In this document: positions 34,935 through 47,011 of the stretch, in pieces
Layout: each line of letters opens with the position of its first letter
Numbering within the stretch: the first letter of the stretch is position 1
Source of the DNA: Ophiobolus disseminans
Taxonomy: Eukaryota; Ascomycota; Dothideomycetes; Pleosporales; Phaeosphaeriaceae
Assembly: GCA_010093685.1 (NCBI GenBank)
Contig: MU006239.1
Coordinates: 487,193-551,192 of the forward strand
DNA: 64,000 bases
Direction of reading: 5' to 3'
Notes under the pieces: generated by a model
What the model was told of the DNA's origin: nothing
Seen by the model: the letters and a program-made list of their open reading frames with translations, nothing else
Databases searched by the model: none
Program-made: the position numbers and the translations under genes

Positions 34935-36286
34935 CTAGGTAATGACGAATGCGAGATGTGACCACGTAGCACGCCCGCACAGCCTTGTGAGTGAATCCAA
35001 GGCTAGTGAGTCGTGCTCTTCAAAAATACAAGGAGGCTCTTGTCGCACAACCGTCGGGATAGAAAAGGCTTGCAGAAAGCACGACCGACTGGACGTGATC
35101 ACGTGTTTCACATCCGATAAGATAAGCGCATCGCGGGGAAACTCTCACTGCGTCGAGTGCACATGTCAAATTCCCTTCTATAGTTTCATCAGATCCTCTA
35201 AGGCTCACTAGCTATTTTCTTGATGGCATCTTCAAGGAACATAGCATTGGCCGCCGAGGAGCTAAAAGCCTGAACGCAGAGTACCTAGTGGAACTAAGTA
35301 AGCGATATCATCGGCGACTCAGAGTGATACGATAGCTCAGTACTGATAATGTCAAACATGCCCAGCTTGAGAGCTAGTTTGGATTCGAATTCAGTAACGC
35401 CTGCCTCAATCTATCGACATCTTCGGATATTCTCTAAATATCCAAAAGGAATGCGTGGAAAAAAAGTACCGGCAACGGTACAAGGCGAATAATAGTCTAC
35501 CTAGGTAGTTAGAAAAGAAGTGAGTATGCCAAACTAGCTCATGGACCTCGATGCCTGGCTCTGCTTTTGCTTATGTAACCCAAGCATGACTTCAATGCCC
35601 ATTAGTTTCTCAAGGGCTATACACATCTCTAGATAGCACGACAAAGTGAGCTCAGTGTCCCGTACTTTTTTTCCTCATAATGTTGATGGCAGTCGTAGGG
35701 CTGAGAACCGCTGAGAACCACGTGAGATGTCTTGCTTTAGCTTAGTCAGCCCCACTGGAACGTGCCTGAGAAAAGCGGGAAGCTTCTACACACGACGCGC
35801 TTTGGATTGCAGCATGCTGCGTCGTTGTCGTGAAAGAATCGCGCGTCCCGTAAGAATCGCGCGTCACGTCCAATTGCATATGCCCTCGCCTGCATCATCG
35901 GCCGACGCACCTGTTGTTGTGTGGAAGCTGCTGCCATGCACGTGAGCGTCTTCTTGCAGGCCAGGCAATGCGGTTCGGCGCTGTTTCACAATGCTTAACA
36001 GCCAGCTCGGTGTCAAAAGGAGCAAATACAGCGTTGAGAGCGGCGACTGCTGGACATGCAATACTCGGACTGGGAGTACTGCTCGGCTGCTAAACTTCGA
36101 GCACCGCACGCAATGGGCCCCGGGGGCCACGTACTGTGCATGTGCGCTAGTCGCCGCAGGTCGCTAGTCGCCGCACGAACAACATGCTCATCACCATAAA
36201 AATGAGGTTATTACAACCGCCACAATAGCTATTATTGTGGAATTTTTTAGAGGAGCGACCGATAACATGCTCGCAATGACTTTTCA
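34935..36286. other. intergenic stretch, no gene seen
   Basis: AT-rich and stop-filled to about 35.7 kb, then more balanced. A small hairpin, CCACAATA / TATTGTGG, lies at 36221-36241 next to the pogo relic and could be a remnant of its end. Confidence 0.45.
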
Positions 36287-36950
36287 TTATCTATATTTGT
36301 CTGGAACCTTGATGTGGCGGCCACGAGAGTTGACTTTGGGTGGCGCAGCTGGTGCAGCCTCTGGCGACGCAGCGACACCTCCAGAAACATCACAGCGTTT
36401 CTGGGGCTTGGGCGCAGATGAGGGAAGCCTTGAGGCTCTCCTCTTGCCTAATTGGGACTTTTGGGCAGCTTTTTTAGTGTTTTGAGCTTTGATTTTGGCT
36501 GCGCGGTCGGCCGCCTTTTTGGCTTTTACCTCCTCTCGCACCACTTTGGCTTCCTCCCTTGCAACATGTTTCTCCTCAGCTATCTGATCTTTGTAGAGCT
36601 GTGCAGCAGCCTTAAGCTCCTTCCTGTTTGCCTTTGCAAGCATTTCTTGGTGTTGTTCCTGAGCCTTCACGGCCTCACGGGCACGGGCCTCTCTAATCTT
36701 TCGCGGAGACTAGAAGTTGGCACCACTGTGGTACTCCTCCCTCTGCTGCAGGTCGAAAGGCTTACTAACCTTCCTATGCTTCTTTTTGACTATAAGAGCC
36801 TCCTTCAAGCCCTCGTTTTTGTGGTGTAGTAGCTCGTTCTGGGTGGCTAGTGAGTGGACTGTTTGGGAGAGCTTTTTCGACTCATCTGCACCCCGATCGC
36901 TCACTGCAGAGCGTACGAGACGCTCTATATAACGCTAGTTGTTCGAAGTG
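36287..36950 (-). pseudogene. C-terminal relic of a pogo-family (DDE) transposase
   Basis: Read on the minus strand, a frame encodes YIERLVRSAVSDRGADES, then a coiled stretch with LLHHKNEGLKEAL, then LQQREEYHSGA and, after one TAG, SPRKIREARAREA and a Lys/Ala-rich tail ending at 36287. This is the conserved C-terminal region of fungal pogo/Fot-like transposases. The TAG near 36712 falls where the family has Trp (TGG to TAG, RIP-like). The catalytic DDE core and DNA-binding part are missing upstream, where the sequence is degenerate to about 37.1 kb. I could not define terminal repeats. Confidence 0.7.
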
Positions 36951-38080
36951 AGAGCGGAGGGCTGTGCGGGCGCCTCTGAGGTATCGTCCGTGAAACGCTT
37001 TGGTATACTGTAGCACCGCGCGAGTAGCCGCAGAGGATACCACGCACCTTCGCCCAGCTATCTCTATATTCCATTCCTATTTCAACAAGCGTCTGGGTGG
37101 TGCTAAGCTCTAAGCCTTCTAAGAGCGTGAGGATTGCGCATCGTGGACGGCGGGAAGCTTAGATGGCGCGATGGTAAGCACTGGCAGGGGCAGGGGCAGG
37201 GGCAGGAGAGGAGCCGTGGAAGTCTTCGAGCGATGAGGTCGCAGGGGCGGGTCGGGCCGGAGAAGGTGCATCGAGCGTAAAATCGTTAGCCGAAGCAAGG
37301 GAGGGACGAGTTCAGTTGGGGCGTTAACCCTAACCCGCACCAACCCATGTCGCTTCCAATCCCATCACGAGTCCTATCAACAATCGCGTTCTGCGATACG
37401 ACGTTACAACAGGTCGCGCGGGAGACATGTCTATCCTCTACACGGTTCCCTCATTCTCTACTCGAAGCCGCTACACCTCGCTGACTGCGATTCTGAGCAG
37501 ACACAGCTTCGACACGATAGTCCGCGACGACGGCCGACGTATGTACTGATGAGCACCTGTCTTACGTATAGCTTTGATGGAATTGGTTGCTGATATCAGT
37601 AGGATGCATGCAATGTTATTACTTGCGCTGATTTCTTATGGCTACCACACTTCGCGACTTGCGACTACCAACCTCGTGCTTCCTAGGGGCGGTCTGGTGA
37701 TTTTGGAACTGTGAGCGAGCGGGGCGATAAACGGCTAGCATTCAACTCCTGACATTGAGAGATTGCTTCCTCAGTCAGCTGCCATCATGTCAGAACCCGC
37801 TGCCTCGCCTTCCTAGCGCGATACCACTGCTAGGTTACTGTTTTCCTGAAAACGCATACCTCTCCCTACGATATGTCTGGTAGCGTTGATAGTATTATTG
37901 ACGCTTTGAATGCAAATTTCTGGAACTTGAACACCGGGTGGGATCGAGCGCCACAGCATCCACGAGTGGGAGGGAATTTCGAAGCATCACCGTACGGGTC
38001 TACCTTTCGCTGTTGTATCGCTTAACCCTTCACGAACTCCATACTCCGTCGCTCTATGCTGCTCGAACACAGAACGTTGC
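36951..38080. other. degenerate region, no intact gene
   Basis: Follows the transposase relic. Contains a short GGGGCA tandem repeat near 37189-37209 and a single TTAACCCTAACCC at 37324-37336 that is too short to be telomeric. No supported gene. Confidence 0.45.
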
Positions 38081-38284
38081 CTAGATGCCGTAGCCCGCAT
38101 CGGTGCGGTGCGGCCGGTTGTTGTGGCTCGTTCGATTGACCGCGATCACTTCCGGAATGGTCAGCAGGGCAGGTGTGTGCGCGCCCAGGTGCAGCAGGTC
38201 GCCGCCCATAATCAGCGGTAAGCGCGCGATCGACCACATGGTTATCAGCGCCTGTTGCTCCAAGCGCCCAAGGGAGAACGACAT
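38081..38284 (-). pseudogene. fragment of a GH27-type alpha-galactosidase
   Basis: About 67 residues encode EQQALITMWSIARLPLIMGG, then DLLHLG, ALLTIPEVIAVN and a following NNRP. This is the C-terminal end of the GH27 catalytic barrel, where family members read WSIARSPLIMGGDLLHL and LTNPEVIAVN. The sequence on both sides is shifted or stop-filled, and the catalytic aspartates are not found. It is therefore a relic, not a working enzyme. The family call rests on these motifs from memory of the family. Confidence 0.6.
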
Positions 38285-39672
38285 CTACGAGAATCATATC
38301 TACAAATCTACCTTCTCGAGTCCGACTATCGTCAGTTCGCATCACACAAACACTTCGCCTTGGTTGTCTTAGCTGTACTCAAGGCCATGGTCTGGGGTTG
38401 GAATAGGGGTCAGGTTGTCGCTCACGATGAGCGAGTCCGCGACCCGCATATCGCGGCTTCCCAGAAGAGCGAAAAAGTGAGATTGTTCTCATTTTTTGGC
38501 TGCTTTCGGAAGGAGCAGAGACCGCCCTGAGAGAACTCCGCCGTTCATGCCACCTCACTGTCGTCTGAGCACAGCGAGGAGATCACCCTCAACCCAGGGT
38601 TCTGCCGTGCATCATTTCGATATCCTCCATGGCGGTACTCTTGCCAATTACCATGTCGTTCGTTTCGCCATCGTCGCTCGTCCAGTAGAAGCGCTTCCTA
38701 CCTCGCCCTGTCGGACTCCGCTGGCTTCCAAGAAGGCCCCTCGAATGCGACATCCCGTGCGGCTTAATACCGTCACCTCCTGCTCTACCACCCAAAAAAG
38801 GAGACATTGAGTGTCAGCTTACCTTGCGACAGCGGCATGTTAACTGTGAACGCCGCAATATCTACGCCCGCATCCCCACAATCAGCGCAGTTTAGCAATG
38901 AAGCCGAGCGGCGGCTATACAGCGAGCGTCTCCATGGTGGAGCGGAAGGGGCTGAGTCTGCTGCCAGAAGAGATGACGAGACTGAGAGAGAGCGAAAATG
39001 GCCGCTGATCTGGGTCGGGCCGCCGGTGTTGGGACTGCAGAGGGATAAGAGCAAAGCAGCCGCACGAAATCACGACTTTTAACGGTCCACCACCAATGCC
39101 ACCGCGTATACCGCCCTTCAAACCGTACACGAGTGCATATTTCCTTAACATCCTCAGTCTTACACCAAGAGAAGGGTTACAAAGGTCCAAGCGAGAGCTC
39201 TAGGCGGAAAGTGGGCGCGCCCACTTTCCGAAATCAGCCGTACTACATAACCTACACATACTCAATCACCTAGTCACGTCTTAGAGTTGGCGAATAAGCG
39301 TGCTTGTATCGCCTTTTAGAACAAAAGTGCTTGTTCCAACTAACAATACCGGCCATAAAGCGCGTGGATGTGGAGACCAAATCATTACCACCTCCAACAC
39401 CTACGCCACAACTCCTCCAGGCTCATTTCAAATGTCATAACAAGGCTACGCACTTCAGGTTGTCGAGTCCCATACACAGTCTCCAATGCCCTTGTTAAAT
39501 ATGTTCGTCTTCACTTTCACTTCACTCCGAAATTGAATTCCGCAAGCTTCCTTCCCCGCTATCAGACCTCGCCAACACCACACCTCACCACCTCACCACC
39601 TCAACACCCTATGAGCCCCTCCCAACAATTCCCTTCTCTAAACCCAATCGCTCTCCCCATTACGAAGCAAAT
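38285..39672. other. degenerate region with a perfect palindrome
   Basis: Possibly more remains of the alpha-galactosidase gene up to about 38.8 kb, but I cannot align them with confidence. Otherwise no gene seen. Confidence 0.4.
39205..39230. repeat. 26-bp perfect palindrome
   Basis: CGGAAAGTGGGCG followed directly by its exact reverse complement CGCCCACTTTCCG. The half-unit recurs near 42850-42866 and in diverged form near 51935-51950 and 52109-52126, so the palindrome may be two fused ends of a short inverted-repeat transposon. Confidence 0.85.
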
Positions 39673-40017
39673 ATGGGCGCCGCACTCTCAAAAACCAAAC
39701 TCCTCCTCACGACGTACAACATCGACGGCTATCCCGCATCCAAGAACCGCAAAAAAGCGCGTAAGCCGGAGTCGCTTGTAAAGAGGGCGAAGAATATATT
39801 CCGCGTTGGAGGTGTGCCGGTGCCGGGTACGTACCGGATCTGAGTGAGGTGTTGTGAGGTTGTTGGCTAATAGAAGGGAGTAGATGCGCCGAAAGCGAAA
39901 GTGGAACTTGAGGAGGGTTGTGTGAGGTTTACGTGCGAGGGATGGGATATGCTAGAGAGTGGGGAGGAAGAGGATGAGTGGAAGGATGTTGTGCAGGAGG
40001 TTGTGGAATGGGTTTGA
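39673..40017 (+). CDS. small predicted N-myristoylated protein, two exons
   Basis: Exons 39673-39826 and 39884-40017 join in phase across a 57-bp intron (GTACGT donor, branch GGCTAATA, acceptor GAGTAG) to give 95 aa. The protein starts MGAALSK, which fits the N-myristoylation consensus (Gly2, Ser6), followed by hydrophobic LLLTTYNIDGYP and a strongly basic KNRKKARK...KRAK patch, a usual layout for myristate-plus-basic membrane binding. The second half is acidic (LESGEEEDEWKD) and ends VVEWV. I do not recognise a family. The splice is supported by a clean change from basic to acidic reading with no stops. The gene stands alone between repeats. Confidence 0.6.
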
Positions 40018-42101
40018 GGAGGGGCTTGGGCGGGGAAGATTAGTGTGCGATGAGAGTTGGGACGCCGGATGGGGATGGGAATGGGGATGGAGATGGGTGT
40101 GGGGCTGTGCGAAGGAAGAGGGATGGGATAAGACCGATTTCGGTGCGTGGAGAGAGATATGTGTTGATATCAACGTCGGATTGAAGCGTATGCACTCATG
40201 TCGAGACCGTCAACTAGCAAATATACGATTCAAACTCTCTCTCGCCTAAACGCAATAAGTTTCCTATAGTTCACCTCCATTAACACGTGTACGTCCCACC
40301 TGAATCCACACATCCACTATCTCGCACACTCTATACAACTCACCTGCATCTCCACACACGCTCCCCCCATCCCATCATACTCAACATCCACCCCAAATCC
40401 CCGATCATGCTCACCATCCACCCCGAACCTCGCATCCCAAACATCGGATCCCAAACAAAGCACCTCATTCCGTCCACACTGCATTTCTACGCTGAAACCC
40501 CACCAAAACCCGCACAAGCGCAAACGTCTAGGAATATGTCAGACCTAGCAGCTCAACCTCATCGGTACATCGTGATCCCCTATCGGTCCGATACATGAGC
40601 TTACATGAGCACGGTACATTCCAGTACCTTCTATGGCTTCCACAGCCACTCTTTCTACATCATATGCTTACGCGTACTCTTGTATATAATCTTGCTTGTC
40701 TACTCTATAGAAAAATTAACCTTCTTCTTCATCTCTGCTCTATTCCCACAGATACTGTAGACGCTCGTAGGATCATATAATCAACCTCGACTAAGTAAGA
40801 GATGGCGACAGCGGCACTATATAGGTTTTTCATTTCGCAAAGTTGGCCTAACTGTTATTGGAGAAGTCTGCAACACGCGTTGGACGATTGGAATCGGCGC
40901 AAGAGGCCAGAGATTAGCAACTCACCGAACTCACAACAGTTAGATCTTGGAATCGACTCGTTCTCGAACGGTGCGGCTTGTAAGGCGCGAAGTGGGCCCG
41001 GTATATCCCATCGTCCATTGCAAGCATACAGCCATCTCAATCTAGTGGCTGGACTAGTGCTTATTCTCTGCGGCCTATTTCTTGATTGGGGCATGAGGAT
41101 TTGCTTGAGCGTGCGATGATATGGCTCGCAATGACATACTTGGTTGAAATAGACGTCCGTCCTTGCTCGCTCGTTCAGAACAGCAATCGAGACACGAATA
41201 TTGGGTGGTCACCTCAAAGTTTTTTTTGTGCTCGCGTACGCTGTCCGCCTATTCCGGCGTTGTACTTTAAGCCGCATTCCAGAAGTTGCAATTGTTTCCA
41301 TAAATCGGTTACTTTGAGAAGTGAACACAACCCGTCATGATCAGGACCACCTGCACTCTTCGTGATGAGCTAGCTATCTCTTGTAACAAGTTCAGTCTTT
41401 ATGATAGGGGGATTCTCGATGGCACTGGCGGACATGAGCCGCCTGAACCCAAGGCTGGATGACTTGGTGGTAGTATGTGGTGCTGGAAGTTGAGATTGGC
41501 GAATGAAATTTTGTGTTTGATGCTGAGCAAGACAGTGGGACGTATAAGCTTCCCGAATACTTGAATTATTTAACAGAAATACTGATTCCAACGTAGAAGC
41601 CCAGCGCATTATGAAAACTCCATCTTACGGCGGCTGGTTTTACGGGCGGATCGACGCAGGAGAGGGGATTGCTGCATCTGAATCAGGTTGAGGTGCGTAT
41701 GCAGCAGCAATGATCTCCGTTTCCAAAATCTTTCGATAGGTAGCACAGTCTTGTGATGCGACGTTTTAACACCCGGAAGAAGTCGAAGACGTGGACCGGA
41801 GGTGAGATTGAGAGAAGCGGCGCCTACACGTACTTTATCATCAGGAATCTTCGCAGCGCTCCTGCAAGAACAGCTACGCTTGCCGATTACCAGCGATACG
41901 TCTTCAGTCTGCGCTCGTCTCTAAGAGCTCTGTCGATCATTAGCAGCCAGTATGTCAAAGCATGGCCATGACTGAGTGCTTCACATTGCGAGCTACTACT
42001 CGAAAGCACTTCCCAAACTCTTACGTGCCCGTCTCTCCCAACCATGATGTCAGAAAATAGGCGCGTTCTAAAGACTTCGCCACGAGCTTTGTAGTGTAGT
42101 G
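40018..42101. other. intergenic stretch, no gene seen
   Basis: Short frames only. A G-rich GGATGGGGATGGGAATGGG stretch lies at 40067-40110. The minus-strand frame at 41370-41609 (79 aa) has no motif. Confidence 0.45.
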
Positions 42102-42773
42102 TTACCAGCACTCGGAAAGGTATGGTGGGAGATATAACGCGCGTTCATTCTTATGTGGGCACGACACCTCCACATACGATATGGCTGGATCGTGATGGTT
42201 ATCGGCTGATATGTCTGGTAAATTGCGCGTTGACACCAGACTATCCGCACCCAATGGTGATGGCGTAATGTGTGAACTCGTTCTCCTGAAGAGCTTTCCA
42301 CGTTCAGTTGAGTCCAATGCGGCGTACTTCAAAATACAGGTAACACGATGAGGAGACGTGCCAGATAAAAGCAAACATGTATCGCGTTCGGGCAGAACCA
42401 AGCTAGAGATCTGCGTCATGGAGTCAGATATCGCATCGTGAAGCCATCGGCCTTCAATCCGTGGGTTTATGTCCCACTGATGTATATGGTGTTGACAACT
42501 TACAAACGTCGCTGCAAAACGCTTTACTACGTCGTTTCCGTTTGGTAGGGACTCGAGCTTGAAGAGTTCGTGATCGAGCGCTATCTGAATCGCTTCTAAT
42601 TGTGCAACACGCCTCAACCTAGTAGTCGGAGAGGCGGCTTGATCGATTGGCTTTGGCAGCGCACTGTGCAAGTTTTCGTGAAGACTTTTTTGAAATGAGG
42701 CAAGCAGTATACTGAGGATTACCGGTAAGGTGTACGCCCTTGAACGAGAAGTGCGCCGACTACTCGGGCCCAC
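42102..42773 (-). CDS. uncertain 223-codon frame, possibly a gene fragment
   Basis: An uninterrupted minus-strand frame encodes a mostly helical protein with a segment like VILSILLASFQKSLHENLHS and later ATTRLRRVAQLEAIQIALD-like helices. A GTAAGT lies inside at about 42503 and could start an intron, but no acceptor keeps the frame. The upstream side runs into sequence carrying the CGCCCACTTTCCG repeat, so the 5' end may have been lost to an insertion. The family is not recognised; the helical region vaguely recalls the C-terminus of fungal Zn2Cys6 regulators, without proof. Confidence 0.3.
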   Translation of the reverse strand: MGPSSRRTSRSRAYTLPVILSILLASFQKSLHENLHSALPKPIDQAASPTTRLRRVAQLEAIQIALDHELFKLESLPNGNDVVKRFAATFVSCQHHIHQWDINPRIEGRWLHDAISDSMTQISSLVLPERDTCLLLSGTSPHRVTCILKYAALDSTERGKLFRRTSSHITPSPLGADSLVSTRNLPDISADNHHDPAISYVEVSCPHKNERALYLPPYLSECW

Positions 42774-44208
42774 CGGCTACGAAGCACGGGCCTAGAGTAC
42801 GGTAGTGCGGACGGGAGTGCCCCACTTCCCCGGATTTCGGAAAACTGCACACGCCCACTTTCCGCTGGTCGCTTGACTCGAAAGCTACTCGTACAGTCCA
42901 GCACTCACGCCACAACCACGATTGGACGACGGCGGAGAACGCTATATAGCGTAGCGGAAGTGCGCTGCTGGGCTGCATGGTTGTAGGTACAAGGGCGCGG
43001 TCGCTGGGAAGATGGGGAGCTTGTGGGCTGTGATGTGGAGCTGACGAAGGTTGGGAAGGAAGACGCGACCACAAAGCTGATAAGAAGATGCGCGTGGAGC
43101 ATCATTGCGCGCAATACTCCTCGGGCGCGCTGTGCTTCCGCACCTACGACGTTATCCGCGGAAGCACCCCTCACGACTCGAGGCACCGCACGCGATATCA
43201 ATAGACAATTTCCGCTCAGGTCATTATTGACGCGTTCTTGGGCCAATTGCGCGGCTCCAGCCACCCCTCTTCACTGGCGCGGTCAGGACTATTAAACACA
43301 TGAGGTTAAGGGTTGAAGGAGTTGATTGAGTGAGCAATCTATCGAAGGTGAGGAAGCGTCTATATACATGAGGTGGCTGGGATCACATGATACAGCCAGC
43401 CAGGAAGCGTGATTCGACTTCAATAAGGACGCTGTGCTGCGAAACATGCACCGCGCATAACCACCATCGAGCATTGCTGCCCACGAATGAACACACGAAA
43501 GATGATACCGAGCTGGAATTCAACAACGACGAGGTAGATGAAGGGTCCTTCGACCTTCTAGACCAGGTTGCATTACATAGTTGTAGCGGCAAGCAGCTGT
43601 CTTTGGATGCCCGATGCCGCGACAGGCGGAGAGTAAGTTGTATGGGCGTGCAATGCATCGTGTTGAGTTGCTGGCGATGGTGGTAGATTCGCTCTTCAAG
43701 GGAGCCTCGGCCAACGGATCTCCCACCTCCACTATTGCTCCGACGCAATCTGGGAACGCTCGAAGCCCTCACGCGCCGAACCGCCATACATCACAATAAA
43801 TAAGCGCCGAGCAGTGGTATATCCGATCGTCGACGGTGGTGTTGGTAGTTGATCGATGCCCGCCGCGGTGATAGGTTCAGTATCCCAGATAAAAAGCACC
43901 CCACCCCCAGCGCCGATGGGGTACACGAACTCAAAGTCAGTGTGGGGCATGGACTTCGCCTTGTTGGTTGTTGGGATGGTGAGGGACTACATTACTAAGA
44001 GGTTTTGGAGAAGGCTGAGTGCACTGAGCTCGGCCTGCTTGCATTAGATACTGAGCTGGAAATCGATGGTGGCGACTGCATCTCGCTGAAGTCTCGTTTT
44101 TGTACGACGCGATCCTGCCCCTGGCTCTCTTCGTGCCGTCCGTGGAGACTAGCATCGCTACCGTGCGCTTGAGTCATTCCATTCTCTCGTCCTGGATTCT
44201 CGTTCTAG
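42774..44208. other. repeat-bearing intergenic region
   Basis: Holds CGGAAAACTGCACACGCCCA and CTTTCCGC (42838-42866), part of the dispersed palindrome family. A further LTR-like stretch with TCTATATACATGAGG lies near 43290-43400 on the minus strand. No gene is supported. Confidence 0.4.
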
Positions 44209-47011
44209 TCCTGGAACCCGGACTCGACGAACAACGACATTGACTTCACGCTCGGGGGCTCGATGGGATTGGTGGCTGGTATGCTGATGGTGGTCGACTC
44301 GGTAAGGTCTGAGATCGGACTTTGGCTGGTCAGTGTGGAGATCATGATGCATGACACGGACAGCGTCTCCGACGGAGTATCCGGAGACAACACGGTGGCT
44401 GGCGCTCAGATCGAGGCCTGTGTCAAGTGGGAGGTGGACTTCACCCGTCGACGACAAGCCGTCCGGGTTATGAAGACCAATAAGGAAGACCGAGCACAGG
44501 AGGTGCATGAGCTCAATCCTGGAATGCGCTGAGGATAGCTGCCTCAACAACTTTGGCGTTAGGCAGTACGGGCCCTGCTGCTCAGCCACGTCATGACGCA
44601 GGCCATGGACATAGACATGATCACTATCGCTAGGAAGTCGTCGGACGTCGAGGATATCGGGACGATCACGGATTACTACGACACCAGCATGAGCACAGTC
44701 GGTACGATCAAGCAGATGGCGGCTTACGTGAGAGGCAGCGTCAGGTTCAGCGGCTTTGGTGACGATGTGCTTAAGCCGAAACTCGAGAGACATGTCGCTC
44801 AAGGCTTAGGACACCATGGCCAAGGCCCTGAAGGCGGTTCTCGAGAGCCTCAATGACTGGCTCAAGGCCGTGAGGTTCCGGCTTTGTATGGTGCTGCAGG
44901 ATTGTCAATAAGGCGGTAAAGCTTGGAGTTGTTGTGCGGTGGGGTTGTGCTTCGGCCACAAAACAACGCGACTTTCCCTAACGTGTAGTTTGCGGACACG
45001 CTTGCGATATGCAAGAAGCCCAAAGAGCCGGATGAGAGCGCTAAGTTGATCAGCCCAAGGGACAGGTACGTTCGCCCGGGGCAATGACACCAAGCTCATC
45101 GCCAAATTATAAAGGAAACCTTTAAGAACCCTGCAGGATCTGCACGATAGCTACTTGATCAACGCGGCGCCTTTCTTCATCCGGTTGACACATCCCGGAA
45201 GGTCTCCTCGTGTGCTAGGATGACGCTGATCACGTCGTTCATCTTGTTGTTTGTGATTGCGCCGTTCTTCAGGGGAAAGTTGAGGATCTTCTTTTGCTGC
45301 TTCCAGAGCTGCTGGATCTCGTAGTATGCCGTCCACTTCATGACTAGGATCTGGTCCGCGCTTGTTTCGACGAAATCGATTGTTATCGCCTGCCGCGAGA
45401 TCAGCTTGCCGGACGAATTAAACAGCTGCTGTCTAACAGCTGTGCGAATCGTGTCGTCTTCGTGACGCTGAACTGCCTCAAGCTCTTAGTGCTGCTATCG
45501 CCCTGCGCCGACCTCGTGTATGGGCCTGTCTTGTCGACCCCGTCGTTGTTCGCCGTGGAGTCTTTCAATGAAGATTCGCTCGCAGCGTCCTCGTCGTTAT
45601 CCTCTGATGAGCAGTGGACGAGGCGTTGCAAAAGAGTTACAAGAGTTGGAATTGCAGATGGAGGTATGTTCGACAATGCGACGATGCCTGAGCCAGGATG
45701 GCAACTTGTGCAGGTTACTTGCCGCGAAGAGTAAGCCATGCCCACGTCGCTTTTGCTCGCCCAAGCTGACAAGGATACAGACTTCAGCGACGAGAGCCCC
45801 AAGACCCACAGTGTCTAGTTTGCAGATACTAAGAAGCTTCGTTGAGAGTGGATGACGTCGCTATCACCGCCTCCCACGCGACCATCTCCCCCGCGATTTA
45901 ACTCGGACCGAACGGCAAGCCCATGAAGGAGAGCAAGCTGGACAGGATGCTGAGGGAAATCGATTCCAAGTCCGTCACCATGCCGCTGAACAACGAGAAC
46001 CCGAGCGAAGTGAACGAGCCCGAGTACAAGTTTAGCATCGAGGTCCACAACATGATAGCTATCGACTGCCCCGAAATCCACGACCTGCTGATCGTGCAGG
46101 CCGCAAGCATGTCCGTCCCAACGGAGAAGAATCATCGAGCGTGATGACGAGCACAAGACCGCGCCACGACATATCAATGCTCAGCAACATGAGGAACAAG
46201 ACCTCGAATAATACGTACATTAGCGGCGAGTAGTCGGCCAGGCAGACGGATGCGATGGGACTGCATGGCATGTACAGGATGATGCACAGGCCGAAATCCT
46301 AAAAACTATAGACATATGAAACGTATGACACACTGACCTAACGGCGCACTTAAAGAAGAAGTTGGTCGTGCCCGAGAAGCATCAACTCAACGTCTGGGCT
46401 GTTTATGACGGTCTGGACGAGCTCAGGAGCAGGTGACGGAGAAGCTGATCTTGAGTCTGATGCCGATCTCGAAGCCGGACATGTTCAAAAACTTGGTTAT
46501 AGTTTGATGCTGGTGGCACAAGCTTTCCCAGTAGAAGTGCTTTGCATGAGCTTGGAGCTGTATGATTATGAGATCCTTTTACTGGTCGTCTGCGTCTTGT
46601 TCTACTGCCCCGCCCATTGCGCAGCTCATGGCAAGGGTTGCTAAGAGGAAGACGGAGAAATAGGGTGCGTACCGCAAGATAGACTACGCCAAGAAGTTCA
46701 CGGGCATGCCCAGGTTCTCCTACATCTGCTCGTCGGTCGAGGGCAACTTCATCGACATCGTGCCTCCCAAGACTGCTAACTTCGCGTGTAAGCTGAGGGC
46801 GGCCTCGGTCACCGCGGAGTGGGTTGACACGATATTGTTCGCGCATAGGAGTAGGGGCGAGGTCATCCAGGTGATGACGATGGGAGGGTTGACCAAATGG
46901 TTCATCTCGTTCATGGCCGCCTCGTTCCCGACGATCAAGAAGAGGAGCAAGATTTCGAACACGCCCAACCCCGCGAGCTTTATGTACATATGCTGTTGGC
47001 TGGAGAGGTAG
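44209..47011. pseudogene. broken coding-like block of unknown identity
   Basis: GC-richer than its flanks. Several frames have the codon texture of real protein (G or C in third positions, balanced residues) but each is cut by stops or shifts: plus 44593-44856 (DVEDIGTITDYYDTSMSTVG), minus 45151-45460 (SADQILVMKWTAYYEIQQLW), plus 45925-46144 (YKFSIEVHNMIAIDCPEIHD) and plus 46620-47011 (GMPRFSYICSSVEGNFIDIV). The last continues about 115 codons after one TAG at 46660. I recognise no family. The mixture of strands suggests rearranged or nested inserts. Decayed viral or transposon origin is possible but I have no motif that shows it. Confidence 0.35.

Noticed and set aside
37324..37336. Telomere-like TTAACCCTAACCC
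   Set aside because: Only about two repeat units and no array; it does not mark a chromosome end.
42102..42773. Zn2Cys6 transcription factor call for this frame
   Set aside because: No cysteine cluster is present and the resemblance of the helical part is too weak, so it is kept as an uncertain frame only.
44158..44802. 214-codon minus-strand frame
   Set aside because: Its peptide is His/Arg/Ser-rich and motif-free, while the plus strand there reads more protein-like; it is probably an antisense frame.
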